NCBI GenBank assembly: GCA_965196985.1
Contig: CBDALO010000131.1
Location: forward strand, 124,001 to 188,000
Direction of reading: 5' to 3'
From: 2-12-FULL-35-23 sp965196985
GTDB lineage: Bacteria > Pseudomonadota > Gammaproteobacteria > UBA12402
Length of the DNA stretch: 64,000 nt
The position numbers were made by a program, and so were the translations under genes. Shown here in pieces: positions 56,648 through 64,000 of this stretch (positions are counted from its first letter, which is position 1; each line of letters begins with the position of its first letter). Below the pieces are notes generated by a model. That model ran no database searches, was not told where the DNA came from, and was given only the letters and a program-made list of their open reading frames with translations.

Positions 56648-57711
56648 GCGTGTGCTCCTTGAAGATGATCGTTAATTAATTGTTGTACTGGTTTGGGAAA
56701 CCCCAGTTTATGTTGATTGTCGTTATACCAGAGGGTAGGCGAAGTTTCCATGACCGTGCGGGCGGGGCTTGCTTCGCAGTGAATTAATAAGGGCTGAATA
56801 TTGAGATGAAAGTGGCTAAAGGTGTGCTTAAAAGCAGGTAGTGATATAACCTGTTTTGCGATTAAGCCGTAACGCTGCTCAAGAAATTTCTCCACTGCTT
56901 TTTCATTAGTAACCTCAGGCAAGCTCCATAGTCCACCCCAAATGCCAGTTGGTGGACGCTTTTCTACTAAGAGTTGACCGCTACCGTTATCTAATAACAA
57001 CATAAAAGTTTGTTTATTTGGTAGCGTTCGCTTGGGTTTCTTTTCTGGGTAAAGGTGTTGGGCGTTGGTCTTTCTGGCTTGGCAGAAAGGCGTTAGTGGA
57101 CAGTCACTGCAATTGGGTTTGCTACGGGTACAAAGCAAAGCGCCAATGTCCATCATTGCTTGGGTATAGGCGTTAATCTGTTGCAGAGGGGTGAGCTCAG
57201 TAGCAAGCTGCCAGAGTTGTTTTTTTGTATCGCTTTTCTCAGGCCAGCCAGCAATACAGAATGCACGAGTTAATACGCGTTTAACGTTACCGTCGAGTAT
57301 GGGTGCAAACTGATTGCGGCTAAGAGCGAGAATGGCTCCAGCCGTTGAGCGACCAATGCCAGGCAGTGCTTCGAGTTCAGCAACGGAGCTAGGGAATTCG
57401 CCTTGATATTGTTGGTAAACGAGTTGTGCTGTTTTGTGAAGGTTGCGGGCGCGAGAGTAATAGCCTAGCCCAGCCCAAAGGTGGGTGACTTCATCAATGT
57501 CAGCAAGGGCTAGTTCTTTTACTGTTGGAAAGCGCTTAATAAAGCGATCAAAATAGGGGATAACAGTCTTTACCTGGGTTTGTTGGAGCATAATTTCTGA
57601 TAACCAAACCCGGTAAGGCGTTACACTTTGTTGCCACGGGAGATCTTTTCTACCATGGCGTTGATACCATCGAATAACAGCTTGTTGAAGATCTTCTCTA
57701 TCAATGGCCAA
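56635..57711 (-). CDS. mutY: A/G-specific adenine DNA glycosylase
   Basis: A 358-residue base-excision repair enzyme that removes adenine opposite 8-oxoguanine. It has Glu39 in WLSEIMLQQTQV, the HhH motif ALPGIGRSTAGAI at about 115-127, catalytic Asp140 and the Fe-S ligands Cys194, 201, 204 and 210. The C-terminal MutT-like domain ends the protein. The start is a TTG at 57711 inside the end of the AsmA gene, supported by AGGA about six bases before. It is the middle gene of the asmA-mutY-yggX operon. Confidence 0.94.
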   Translation of the reverse strand: MAIDREDLQQAVIRWYQRHGRKDLPWQQSVTPYRVWLSEIMLQQTQVKTVIPYFDRFIKRFPTVKELALADIDEVTHLWAGLGYYSRARNLHKTAQLVYQQYQGEFPSSVAELEALPGIGRSTAGAILALSRNQFAPILDGNVKRVLTRAFCIAGWPEKSDTKKQLWQLATELTPLQQINAYTQAMMDIGALLCTRSKPNCSDCPLTPFCQARKTNAQHLYPEKKPKRTLPNKQTFMLLLDNGSGQLLVEKRPPTGIWGGLWSLPEVTNEKAVEKFLEQRYGLIAKQVISLPAFKHTFSHFHLNIQPLLIHCEASPARTVMETSPTLWYNDNQHKLGFPKPVQQLINDHLQGAHACHE

Positions 57712-59275
57712 AGAGTTTTCCTAAGCCATCTAGATTAAGTTTCCCTTTGCCAAGCTTACTCAAAGCTTTTTGTGCTTGGTCTTGTAAGTAACTCTTTGCT
57801 AGCGCATTTAAATCTGGTGCAAATTTTGGATGGCTAAATGAGCCGGTAACATTAAATGGAATGGTTGGCCCGTAGGGGCGCAAGTTATTAAGGCTGCCTT
57901 GCATGCCTGTTGTTTGTATGCGTAGGTTTAGCCTCTGATTGTTTAGGTTGGCTTTGCCACTAGCTTCAATTGTTAATACTGGTGAAGTTAGTTTGAGTTT
58001 TTGTAAGTGGATAATACCACTAACTATTTGGTAGCGACTGTTTAGGTGTCCAAACTTAGTGACGTTGCCATGTGCTTTGTTTAATGGTTTGCCATGCTGA
58101 AGAAAGTTTAAAGCATTTTGATATTCATAACCTAAGTCAAAACCCTTGAATTGAACTTGGGTAAGGTTAATGGAGCCTGATCCATTAAGATGTTGAATAA
58201 ACTCAGAGCCTTTTAATCCTTGAGTGGAGAGTTGGTAGGTTAAATTGCCATGGCCGGCAAATTTATCTTGGTTCGTTAGATCTTGTAGTAGAGGCTGTAG
58301 GTTAATTCCAGTTAATTGACCCGTACTAGTAATGCGAGTGTTTTTGCTGGTTGAGGTGATTTTTGCTTGAGCGCTTAATTGACCACTATAAAGCTTGGCA
58401 GTGAGTGGGTTAATGATAATGCTATTATTAGGAAATTTTACGGTGGTGTTTAAATTATTAAAGCGGAAGCGTTGTGAGGAACCTTCTTTAGTAATCTGGC
58501 TGTTGAAGTTGACACCTTTCAGCTTAGCCAGGCTGTAGTTAGGTGCAAATAGTGCTTGGCCTGTTGCTTTGAGTGTTATTTGAGTTTGTGGATTTGATTT
58601 TTGGTAATCAACGTTTAAAGAAAATGGAAAGAATTGATCATTGCGAATATTGTTGGCTTGTAGGTTTAAGTTTTGTAGTGAAACGCTCTCGCCATTTTGT
58701 TTGTTTGTATAATTGACAGAGAGGTCGTTAAGGTTAACGTGTGGGATAGCTAGGTAAACAAAAGGTTGTGTGGAATCAGAAGTCTGGTGCTTGGTTTGTT
58801 GTTGTTCACGACGCTGGTTATCGATAGGTGCTTGTTGTTTGGCTATTTGGGTAGCTGGTTTAGCTGAGTGAGTGAGGTGTAAAAAATCATCCCAGTTACT
58901 CTTTCCAGCTTTGTTAACCTCTAAGTTAAGGTGTAGGTCTGAAATCGTTACACCAGTAGTGACGAGTTTATGGTGAAATAAGGGTAATATTTTAACGCCT
59001 GCTGCAACTTTTTTAAGTGTTAAGAAGGGTGTCTGTCCAAAGCCCTTGGCATTATCAATAGTCGCTCCTTGGATTTCTATTTGTGTTGTTGGGAGGAAGG
59101 AAAAGCTGAGCTGTTTAATTTGTAAGCTTCTACCGGTTTGCTGATGAAACTGCTTAACAAGCATTTTCTTTATATTAGAGGAGTTTATTAAAAAGTGAGC
59201 AGCGATTAGGCCTGCTATGATAATGACAATAATAAAGAAAACAATAACAGCTAAAACTTTTAGAATGATTTTCAT
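57701..59275 (-). CDS. AsmA-family outer-membrane assembly protein
   Basis: A protein of about 524 residues with one N-terminal membrane anchor (MKIILKVLAVIVFFIIVIII) and a long periplasmic body. The AsmA features are NSSNIKKMLVKQFHQQTGRS near the anchor and the repeated beta-strand region. The C-terminal AsmA_2-like part includes GSGSINLTQVQFKGFDLGY. The ATG at 59275 follows GAGG; a GTG two codons earlier is also possible. Such proteins act in lipid transport and outer-membrane assembly. It overlaps mutY by 11 bp. Confidence 0.85.
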   Translation of the reverse strand: MKIILKVLAVIVFFIIVIIIAGLIAAHFLINSSNIKKMLVKQFHQQTGRSLQIKQLSFSFLPTTQIEIQGATIDNAKGFGQTPFLTLKKVAAGVKILPLFHHKLVTTGVTISDLHLNLEVNKAGKSNWDDFLHLTHSAKPATQIAKQQAPIDNQRREQQQTKHQTSDSTQPFVYLAIPHVNLNDLSVNYTNKQNGESVSLQNLNLQANNIRNDQFFPFSLNVDYQKSNPQTQITLKATGQALFAPNYSLAKLKGVNFNSQITKEGSSQRFRFNNLNTTVKFPNNSIIINPLTAKLYSGQLSAQAKITSTSKNTRITSTGQLTGINLQPLLQDLTNQDKFAGHGNLTYQLSTQGLKGSEFIQHLNGSGSINLTQVQFKGFDLGYEYQNALNFLQHGKPLNKAHGNVTKFGHLNSRYQIVSGIIHLQKLKLTSPVLTIEASGKANLNNQRLNLRIQTTGMQGSLNNLRPYGPTIPFNVTGSFSHPKFAPDLNALAKSYLQDQAQKALSKLGKGKLNLDGLGKLFGH

Positions 59276-59353
59276 AAGCACCTCGCCCTTATGCAGTGAT
59301 ACGCTATTGTAGGGGCTAATGATGAGGCAAACAATTGGATTGGTAAAAAGATT

Positions 59354-59572
59354 TAGACCTCATTCAGAATCTATGGATAGGTAAGTTGTTAGTAAATACT
59401 TAATAGCATCTCTTCAGTAGTGGGTTTCGCATTTTTGTTGTTCAATGTTGCAGAACGGGTGGCGCGAATCGAGGGCTCCCAGCAGCACAGCTTGCGAGCA
59501 TGCTGGGAAACGATTCGTGACAGGACCCGTTAGCCGTAAAAAGTTTGAAAAATGCGAAACTCCTTAGGTAAG
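59354..59572. repeat. MITE-like structured repeat, copy 4
   Basis: The core is AACGGGT (59454-59460) to ACCCGTT (59525-59531). The outer arm GTTTCGCATTTTT (about 59424) is exactly complementary to AAAAATGCGAAAC (about 59551), although copy 1 has different bases at the same place. The left terminal repeat TTCAGAATCTATGG is recognisable, the right one is not. Confidence 0.82.
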
Positions 59573-59671
59573 GTGGAAAGTTGGGTGAAAAGTGATTTGC
59601 CCAGCAAAGCTTTTGATAATGGGGTATAAGTTTTGCTACAGTGTTGCACCGAATGTGAAGGAGATAACGAA

Positions 59672-60439
59672 GTGCGAGTAATATCAGTTAATACTAATGG
59701 CATTAGGGCGGCAGCGCGCAAAGGTTTTTACGACTGGATGCTCGCTCAGCAAGCAGATTTTATTTGTATCCAAGAAACTAAAGCACAGATGAGCAAGCTC
59801 ACCGATTCAATCTTCTACCCAGAGGGGTATCATTTTTATTATGCTGATGCGCTTAAACCTGGTTACAGTGGTGTGGCTATTTATTCGCGCCATAAGCCAA
59901 AGCGCGTTACTGATAAGCTTGGCTGGGAATACGCTGATAATGAGGGGCGCTACCTTCAGTTGGACTTTCCTAATCTGAGCATAGTTAGTTTGTATCTACC
60001 TTCTGGTTCGAGCGGTGAGGTGCGCCAACAGGTGAAGTTTGATTTTATGGATTATTACGAGAAGCACTTACGCGCAGCAGCGAAGGGTAACACCATTATT
60101 TGTGGTGACTGGAATATTGTTCATAAAGAGATCGATATTAAAAACTGGAAAGGTAACCAGAAAAACTCAGGTTGTTTGCCTGAAGAAAGGGCTTGGTTGG
60201 ATAAGGTCTTTGGGCCAATTGGTTTAGTTGATGCTTTTCGTGAGGTGAATCAAGAGCCGCATCAGTACACCTGGTGGTCAAATCGTGGCCAGGCCTGGGC
60301 TAAAAATGTTGGGTGGCGCATTGATTATCAGGTCGTTAGCGAAAGCCTAGCTGATAAGGTAAGATCGGCTTCTATTTATAAAGAAGAGCGCTTTTCTGAT
60401 CATGCGCCTTTGTTGATGGATTATGATTATTGCTTATAA
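59672..60439 (+). CDS. xthA: Exodeoxyribonuclease III-type AP endonuclease
   Basis: A 255-residue EEP-superfamily nuclease that repairs abasic sites. The start is the GTG at 59672, with AAGGAGA upstream. It has CIQETKAQ with Glu35, SLYLPSG, ICGDWNIVHKEID, WWSNRGQAWAKNVGWRIDY and the final SDHAPLLMDY with the catalytic His. This domain order fits the ExoA/XthA group. It is monocistronic. Confidence 0.92.
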   Translation: MRVISVNTNGIRAAARKGFYDWMLAQQADFICIQETKAQMSKLTDSIFYPEGYHFYYADALKPGYSGVAIYSRHKPKRVTDKLGWEYADNEGRYLQLDFPNLSIVSLYLPSGSSGEVRQQVKFDFMDYYEKHLRAAAKGNTIICGDWNIVHKEIDIKNWKGNQKNSGCLPEERAWLDKVFGPIGLVDAFREVNQEPHQYTWWSNRGQAWAKNVGWRIDYQVVSESLADKVRSASIYKEERFSDHAPLLMDYDYCL

Positions 60440-60573
60440 ATCAATTGGTTATATTTTTTTCGGGTAATAAAATTAAGTAAATTATCTAGGTGGTAATTGC
60501 AGACTATTAAGCTTTCCTTAAGCTTAGGTCCGTATACTGTAAAGTAGCAATAGATAAAAAGAAGGTAATAGAG

Positions 60574-61089
60574 ATGGCTGATTTTAGCTTTTTTAATAGA
60601 AATAATCGCCCTAACAGGGGTGAGAGGCTTGACCCCGTTGTTATTGATATAGATCTTGACCCTTTGGTGAAAGGTTCAGAAAATCCAATGGATGAAGGGG
60701 TTACTTTGTTAGAGAGTGTGTTAGAAGAGCAATCAAGGCTGCATCGGGGTCAGGAGCTTCATGGGAGGTTTACTCTGTTTAGACAGAGTTACGAGCTGGC
60801 TGTTAGTAAGGACCGTAAAACCATGGAGGTTAAGTCAGCTTCTGATGAAGGGTATAAGTTTATTGGTGGGATAACTCAACGACTTAAGAATAAATACGAA
60901 GGAAAAGCGCACTTAACAAATCTTGATTCTGCTGAGCACAGTCCTGAGTTACGTTCAGGTGTTAGCCGCTTAGCTGTGGCTCAAAGGCATAACTCTCTAT
61001 TTGCCGCCAGACGAGTGGCTGCCGAAGGGCATGAGCAAGGTGTTGAGGTTAGCCCAGAGTCTACTAGACCTAGAGCCCCGGGGCGCTAA
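60574..61089 (+). CDS. Unrecognised soluble protein
   Basis: A 171-residue protein without a signal peptide or membrane segment. The start MADFSFFNRNNRPNRGE has AAGG ahead of it. The middle is charged, and the end is Arg/Pro/Glu-rich (STRPRAPGR). It has its own strong terminator, so it is a single-gene unit. No motif is recognised; small charged orphans like this may be candidates for Dot/Icm effectors, but nothing here proves it. Confidence 0.5.
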   Translation: MADFSFFNRNNRPNRGERLDPVVIDIDLDPLVKGSENPMDEGVTLLESVLEEQSRLHRGQELHGRFTLFRQSYELAVSKDRKTMEVKSASDEGYKFIGGITQRLKNKYEGKAHLTNLDSAEHSPELRSGVSRLAVAQRHNSLFAARRVAAEGHEQGVEVSPESTRPRAPGR

Positions 61090-61109
61090 TCAATTTTTTC
61101 AGGATTTAC

Positions 61110-61140
61110 AAAAACCAGCTTCGGCTGGTTTTTTATTTTT
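61110..61140 (+). terminator. Rho-independent terminator
   Basis: AAAAACCAGC-TTCG-GCTGGTTTTTTA has a stable UUCG tetraloop and a T-run, just after the unrecognised gene at 60574. Confidence 0.9.
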
Positions 61141-61180
61141 GTGATAGAATGCAGGCGCTATAGCCTAACTTGAGAACACT

Positions 61181-63058
61181 ATGCCACTGCTTCAACTAAG
61201 AAACCTATCCCTTGCATTTGGTAGTGATACATTGCTCGATCAAGTTAATTTACAAATCGATGCTGGAGAGCACGTGTGTTTAATTGGTCGGAATGGTGCA
61301 GGTAAATCAAGTTTATTAAAAGTCATTGCCGGGCTTGTACAAGCGGATGAAGGTGAAATTGAGCACACGCCAGGTTTGACTGTTGCTATGTTGCCGCAAG
61401 AAATCCCACAAGATTTTTCCGGTACGGTATTGGAATTGGTAACAAGTGGCCTGGGTGATTTAGGGAAGTTGCTGGCTGACTATGAGAAAGTTACCTTACA
61501 ATTGCAGGCGGAAGTAACGCCAGCACTACTAGGGCAGCAGGCTAGTTTGCAAAACCAAATAGAAATTAAACAAGCCTGGTCACTATGTCAGCAGGTAGAA
61601 AAAGTTATTTCGCAACTTTCTGTGTCAGCTGAAGTGCCGGCGCAAAGTTTATCAGGTGGTTTGCGTCGTCGTGCACTTTTGGCTAAAGCCTTAGTGGTTG
61701 ACCCGGATGTTTTATTGCTTGATGAACCGACTAACCACTTAGATATTGCTTCGATCCAATGGTTAGAAAAATTTTTAAAACAATACAAGAAAACAATCAT
61801 TTTTATTAGCCATGACCGTGCTTTTATGCAAGCGGTAGCAACTTGGGTTGTAGAGCTTGATCGTGGCCAGTTAACCAGCTGGAGTGGTAGTTATCGTGAC
61901 TTTTTAAAAAATAAAGATGCAGCTTTAATTGCAGAAGCGAAGCAATATGCTGAGTTTGATAAAAAACTGGCACAAGAAGAAGCTTGGATTAGGCAAGGTA
62001 TAAAGGCGCGACGTACTCGTAATGAAGGTCGGGTGCGTGCTTTGTTGAAGCTACGCGAACAGCGCCAACAACGTCGCACCGTGCAAGGTAAAGTAAAACT
62101 AACCGTACAAAAAGGCGAAGAGTCTGGTCAGCGAGTTTTTCTGATTAATAGAGTGAATGTAGCTTATCAAGACAAGCCCTTGATTAAGGATTTTTCAGCG
62201 ACGATTATGCGTGGTGATAGAATTGGATTGATTGGAGCAAATGGTGCTGGCAAGACTACTTTATTAAAGGTTATTTTGGGTGAGTTAGATCCTGACTCAG
62301 GAACAGTAAAAGTAGGGACTAACCTTAAGGTTGCTTATTTTGATCAGTATCGTGAACAGCTTGATGAACACCAAATGGTGCAAGAGGCTGTTGGCCTTGG
62401 CAGCGATACTGTGATGGTAAATGGCAAGCCTAAACATATTATTGGTTATTTGCAGGATTTTCTTTTTACGCCAGCACGGGCTCGCTCACCTATTAAGGCC
62501 TTATCTGGGGGTGAGCGTAATCGACTGTTGTTGGCGAAGCTTTTTACGAAGCCATTTAATGTGTTAGTGATGGATGAGCCAACTAATGACCTTGATGTCG
62601 AAACTTTAGCTCTATTGGAGGAGAAGCTTCTTGAGTATCAGGGAACTCTATTATTAGTTAGCCATGATCGAGAGTTTATCAATAATGTGGTAACGAGTGT
62701 TTACGTTTTTGATGGTAGTGGCAAGGTAGAGGAGTTTGTCGGCGGTTATGATGATTGGCAGAGACAAGTAGTGAAGCAAAGTAAGCCTGTTCAGCAAGCT
62801 GTTACCAAAAAGCCTGAAGAAAAAAAGCCTCGTGCTAAAACAAAGCTAAGCTATAACGAGCAGCGTGAACTAACCGCTTTACCTGAAAAGATTGCCAAGC
62901 TTGAGGCTAAGCAAATTGCTTTGCATGAACAAATTACTCAGCCTGATTTTTATAAACAAGGGCAGGATAAAATCGAAGAGATAACAAAAGAGTTGCACAA
63001 AACTGAGCAGGAATTAGAGGCAGCCTATAATCGTTGGGAGGAGTTGGAGTCTTTTTAA
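61181..63058 (+). CDS. uup: ABC-F family ATPase Uup
   Basis: A 625-residue soluble protein with two ATPase domains. Domain one has GRNGAGKSS, LSGGLRRRALLAKAL and LLLDEPTNHLDI. Domain two has GANGAGKTT, LSGGERNRLLLAKL and LVMDEPTNDLDV. A C-terminal coiled coil (ELTALPEKIAKLEAKQIALH) identifies it as Uup rather than EttA or YheS. ABC-F proteins act on ribosomes; Uup also limits transposon excision in E. coli. A MITE-like copy inserted directly at its stop. Confidence 0.92.
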   Translation: MPLLQLRNLSLAFGSDTLLDQVNLQIDAGEHVCLIGRNGAGKSSLLKVIAGLVQADEGEIEHTPGLTVAMLPQEIPQDFSGTVLELVTSGLGDLGKLLADYEKVTLQLQAEVTPALLGQQASLQNQIEIKQAWSLCQQVEKVISQLSVSAEVPAQSLSGGLRRRALLAKALVVDPDVLLLDEPTNHLDIASIQWLEKFLKQYKKTIIFISHDRAFMQAVATWVVELDRGQLTSWSGSYRDFLKNKDAALIAEAKQYAEFDKKLAQEEAWIRQGIKARRTRNEGRVRALLKLREQRQQRRTVQGKVKLTVQKGEESGQRVFLINRVNVAYQDKPLIKDFSATIMRGDRIGLIGANGAGKTTLLKVILGELDPDSGTVKVGTNLKVAYFDQYREQLDEHQMVQEAVGLGSDTVMVNGKPKHIIGYLQDFLFTPARARSPIKALSGGERNRLLLAKLFTKPFNVLVMDEPTNDLDVETLALLEEKLLEYQGTLLLVSHDREFINNVVTSVYVFDGSGKVEEFVGGYDDWQRQVVKQSKPVQQAVTKKPEEKKPRAKTKLSYNEQRELTALPEKIAKLEAKQIALHEQITQPDFYKQGQDKIEEITKELHKTEQELEAAYNRWEELESF

Positions 63059-63062
63059 AGAA

Positions 63063-63324
63063 GGATCTCTTTTAGAATCTATGGGTAAATAAGTTATTAG
63101 TGAATATTCAGTTGTAGCTCTTTAGTACTGGGTTTCATGTTTTTGTTATCCAATGCTGCAGAACGGGTGGCGCGAATCGAGCTGTAACCCCGATTTTCCC
63201 CCGCCAACAAGTCGTGGGGTCAACCCGGGCTACGCGCTGGGAAACGATTCGTGATAGGACCCGTTAGTCGTAAAGAATTTGAAAACTCGAAACTTGAATT
63301 ACCCATAGATTCTGAAAGAGATTC
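63063..63324. repeat. MITE-like structured repeat, copy 5
   Basis: A 262-bp copy with terminal repeats GGATCTCTTTTAGAATCTA (left) and GAATCTCTTTCAGAATCTA (right, reverse complement) and a perfect 8-bp duplication TTAAAGAA at 63055-63062 and 63325-63332. The duplication includes the uup stop codon. The inner loop is replaced by about 50 bp of other sequence (CCCCGATTTTCCCCCGCC...), giving the longest copy. Confidence 0.88.
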
Positions 63325-63427
63325 TTAAAGAAAGCGACCAGGATCATGGTTTTGCCTTGTTGCTATAGCGTAGCGAGGGTTAGTTTGTTATGCTCCTTTC
63401 CTTGCCAATGCACAAGGTGATTGACGT

Positions 63428-64000
63428 ATGTCCCTTATAGAAACACTCTCTCTTGATAGCTTCAAAGCGGCTATTGAGCCTCAGCAACAACAACAAGCCG
63501 TTAATGCTTTAGAGTCTGGTAAAGTTTTACTCTTTCCGAAGCTATCTTTTGAAGTGTACACAGAAGAGCTGCAGTTTTTAACGCCGAGTGCCTTAGCGCC
63601 TAAACGTAAAAATATTAGCTACGACTGTGCTAGTGATCAATTAAAAGGCGATATTTATCAAGCGTATAAGCATCAGCAGCTACAGGCAATGTTGCGCCGC
63701 TTTGCTGCTGATACCCGTGCTTTACTTGTGGGTTTGTTTCCTGGTTATGTGGAGCAGCTGCAACAAGCACGAACAAGTTATCGAGTGGTTGAGGCGGCTG
63801 ATCGTGAGGAGCTTTCGGATCGCAAAGATGATCGTCGCTTACATGTTGATGCTTTTCCAACAACGCCTACTCAAGGTAAACGAATTTTACGAGTTTTTAG
63901 TAATTTAAATCCTGCTAATAAACCACGAGTTTGGCGGATTGCGGATGGTTTTGAGCGGGTTGCTGAGCGTTATGTTGATCAGGTTAAGAGTAAAGCTTGG
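63428..64000 (+). CDS. kdoO: Kdo 3-hydroxylase (KdoO), 3' end outside the window
   Basis: A Fe(II)/2-oxoglutarate-type dioxygenase that hydroxylates Kdo of the lipopolysaccharide inner core. The first 191 residues are present. The metal-binding HxD is His139/Asp141 in RLHVDAFPT, followed by GKRILRVFSNLNP, as I recall for KdoO from Burkholderia and Yersinia. The frame is open to the end of the window. Confidence 0.8.
   Translation, partial: MSLIETLSLDSFKAAIEPQQQQQAVNALESGKVLLFPKLSFEVYTEELQFLTPSALAPKRKNISYDCASDQLKGDIYQAYKHQQLQAMLRRFAADTRALLVGLFPGYVEQLQQARTSYRVVEAADREELSDRKDDRRLHVDAFPTTPTQGKRILRVFSNLNPANKPRVWRIADGFERVAERYVDQVKSKAW

Overview
The window comes from an AT-rich gammaproteobacterium that encodes a Dot/Icm type IVB secretion system (icmW, icmV and dotA are recognisable) and is crowded with insertion sequences. 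Dot/Icm genes, a 16S-23S spacer without tRNA genes, a eukaryotic-like WD40 protein and IS families on this scale suggest an intracellular pathogen of the Piscirickettsia/Legionellales type. Piscirickettsia is my best guess; it is inferred from gene content, not from a database match.

Layout. 1-3.8 kb: nucleotide-sugar genes for a surface polysaccharide (rfbB, a small flippase-like protein, a WecE-type aminotransferase, a phosphohexomutase). 4.1-8.6 kb: IS30, a cyoE-like remnant, IS256 and a frameshifted orphan gene. 8.7-15.3 kb: a membrane protein, an IS1111-type element, then a cytochrome bd operon in which cydA is split by an IS4-type element and cydB carries a frameshift. 15.3-16.5 kb: ispA and xseB. 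16.5-22.2 kb: one rRNA operon (16S-23S-5S) whose 23S gene holds a 302-bp stem-flanked intervening sequence encoding a GIY-YIG protein. 22.2-24.6 kb: a GntR/ABC transporter operon and a PspC-domain protein. 24.7-38.3 kb: a mobile-element pile-up (IS256, IS66, IS5, IS982, and a 4.2-kb three-gene transposon lying inside a second IS5 and itself carrying an IS110) that breaks a seven-bladed WD40 gene. 38.4-44.7 kb: zntA-like ATPase, an RsmB-like methyltransferase, IS30 copy 2, rph and yicC. 44.8-48.1 kb: a 182-bp tandem duplication carrying IS982, which carries a further IS. 48.1-53.3 kb: the Dot/Icm cluster. 53.4-64 kb: mostly housekeeping genes (amidotransferase-like protein, hydrolase, yggX-mutY-asmA, exonuclease III, uup, kdoO) with almost no IS but four of the five copies of a structured MITE-like repeat.

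Most element boundaries were set by comparing copies and finding target-site duplications. The arithmetic closes exactly. Both IS30 copies are 1433 bp. All three IS256 copies are 1532 bp. IS5 is 960 bp, and also 659+301 bp when split. IS982 is 1006 bp in both copies once nested insertions are removed. Removing IS4 and one 7-bp duplication restores a 527-codon cydA. Removing IS5 and one 3-bp duplication restores a 365-codon WD40 gene with exactly seven repeats.

Together the genes describe a host-associated bacterium in genome decay: IS expansion has silenced the bd oxidase and at least one effector-like gene, while core metabolism, repair and the secretion apparatus remain intact.
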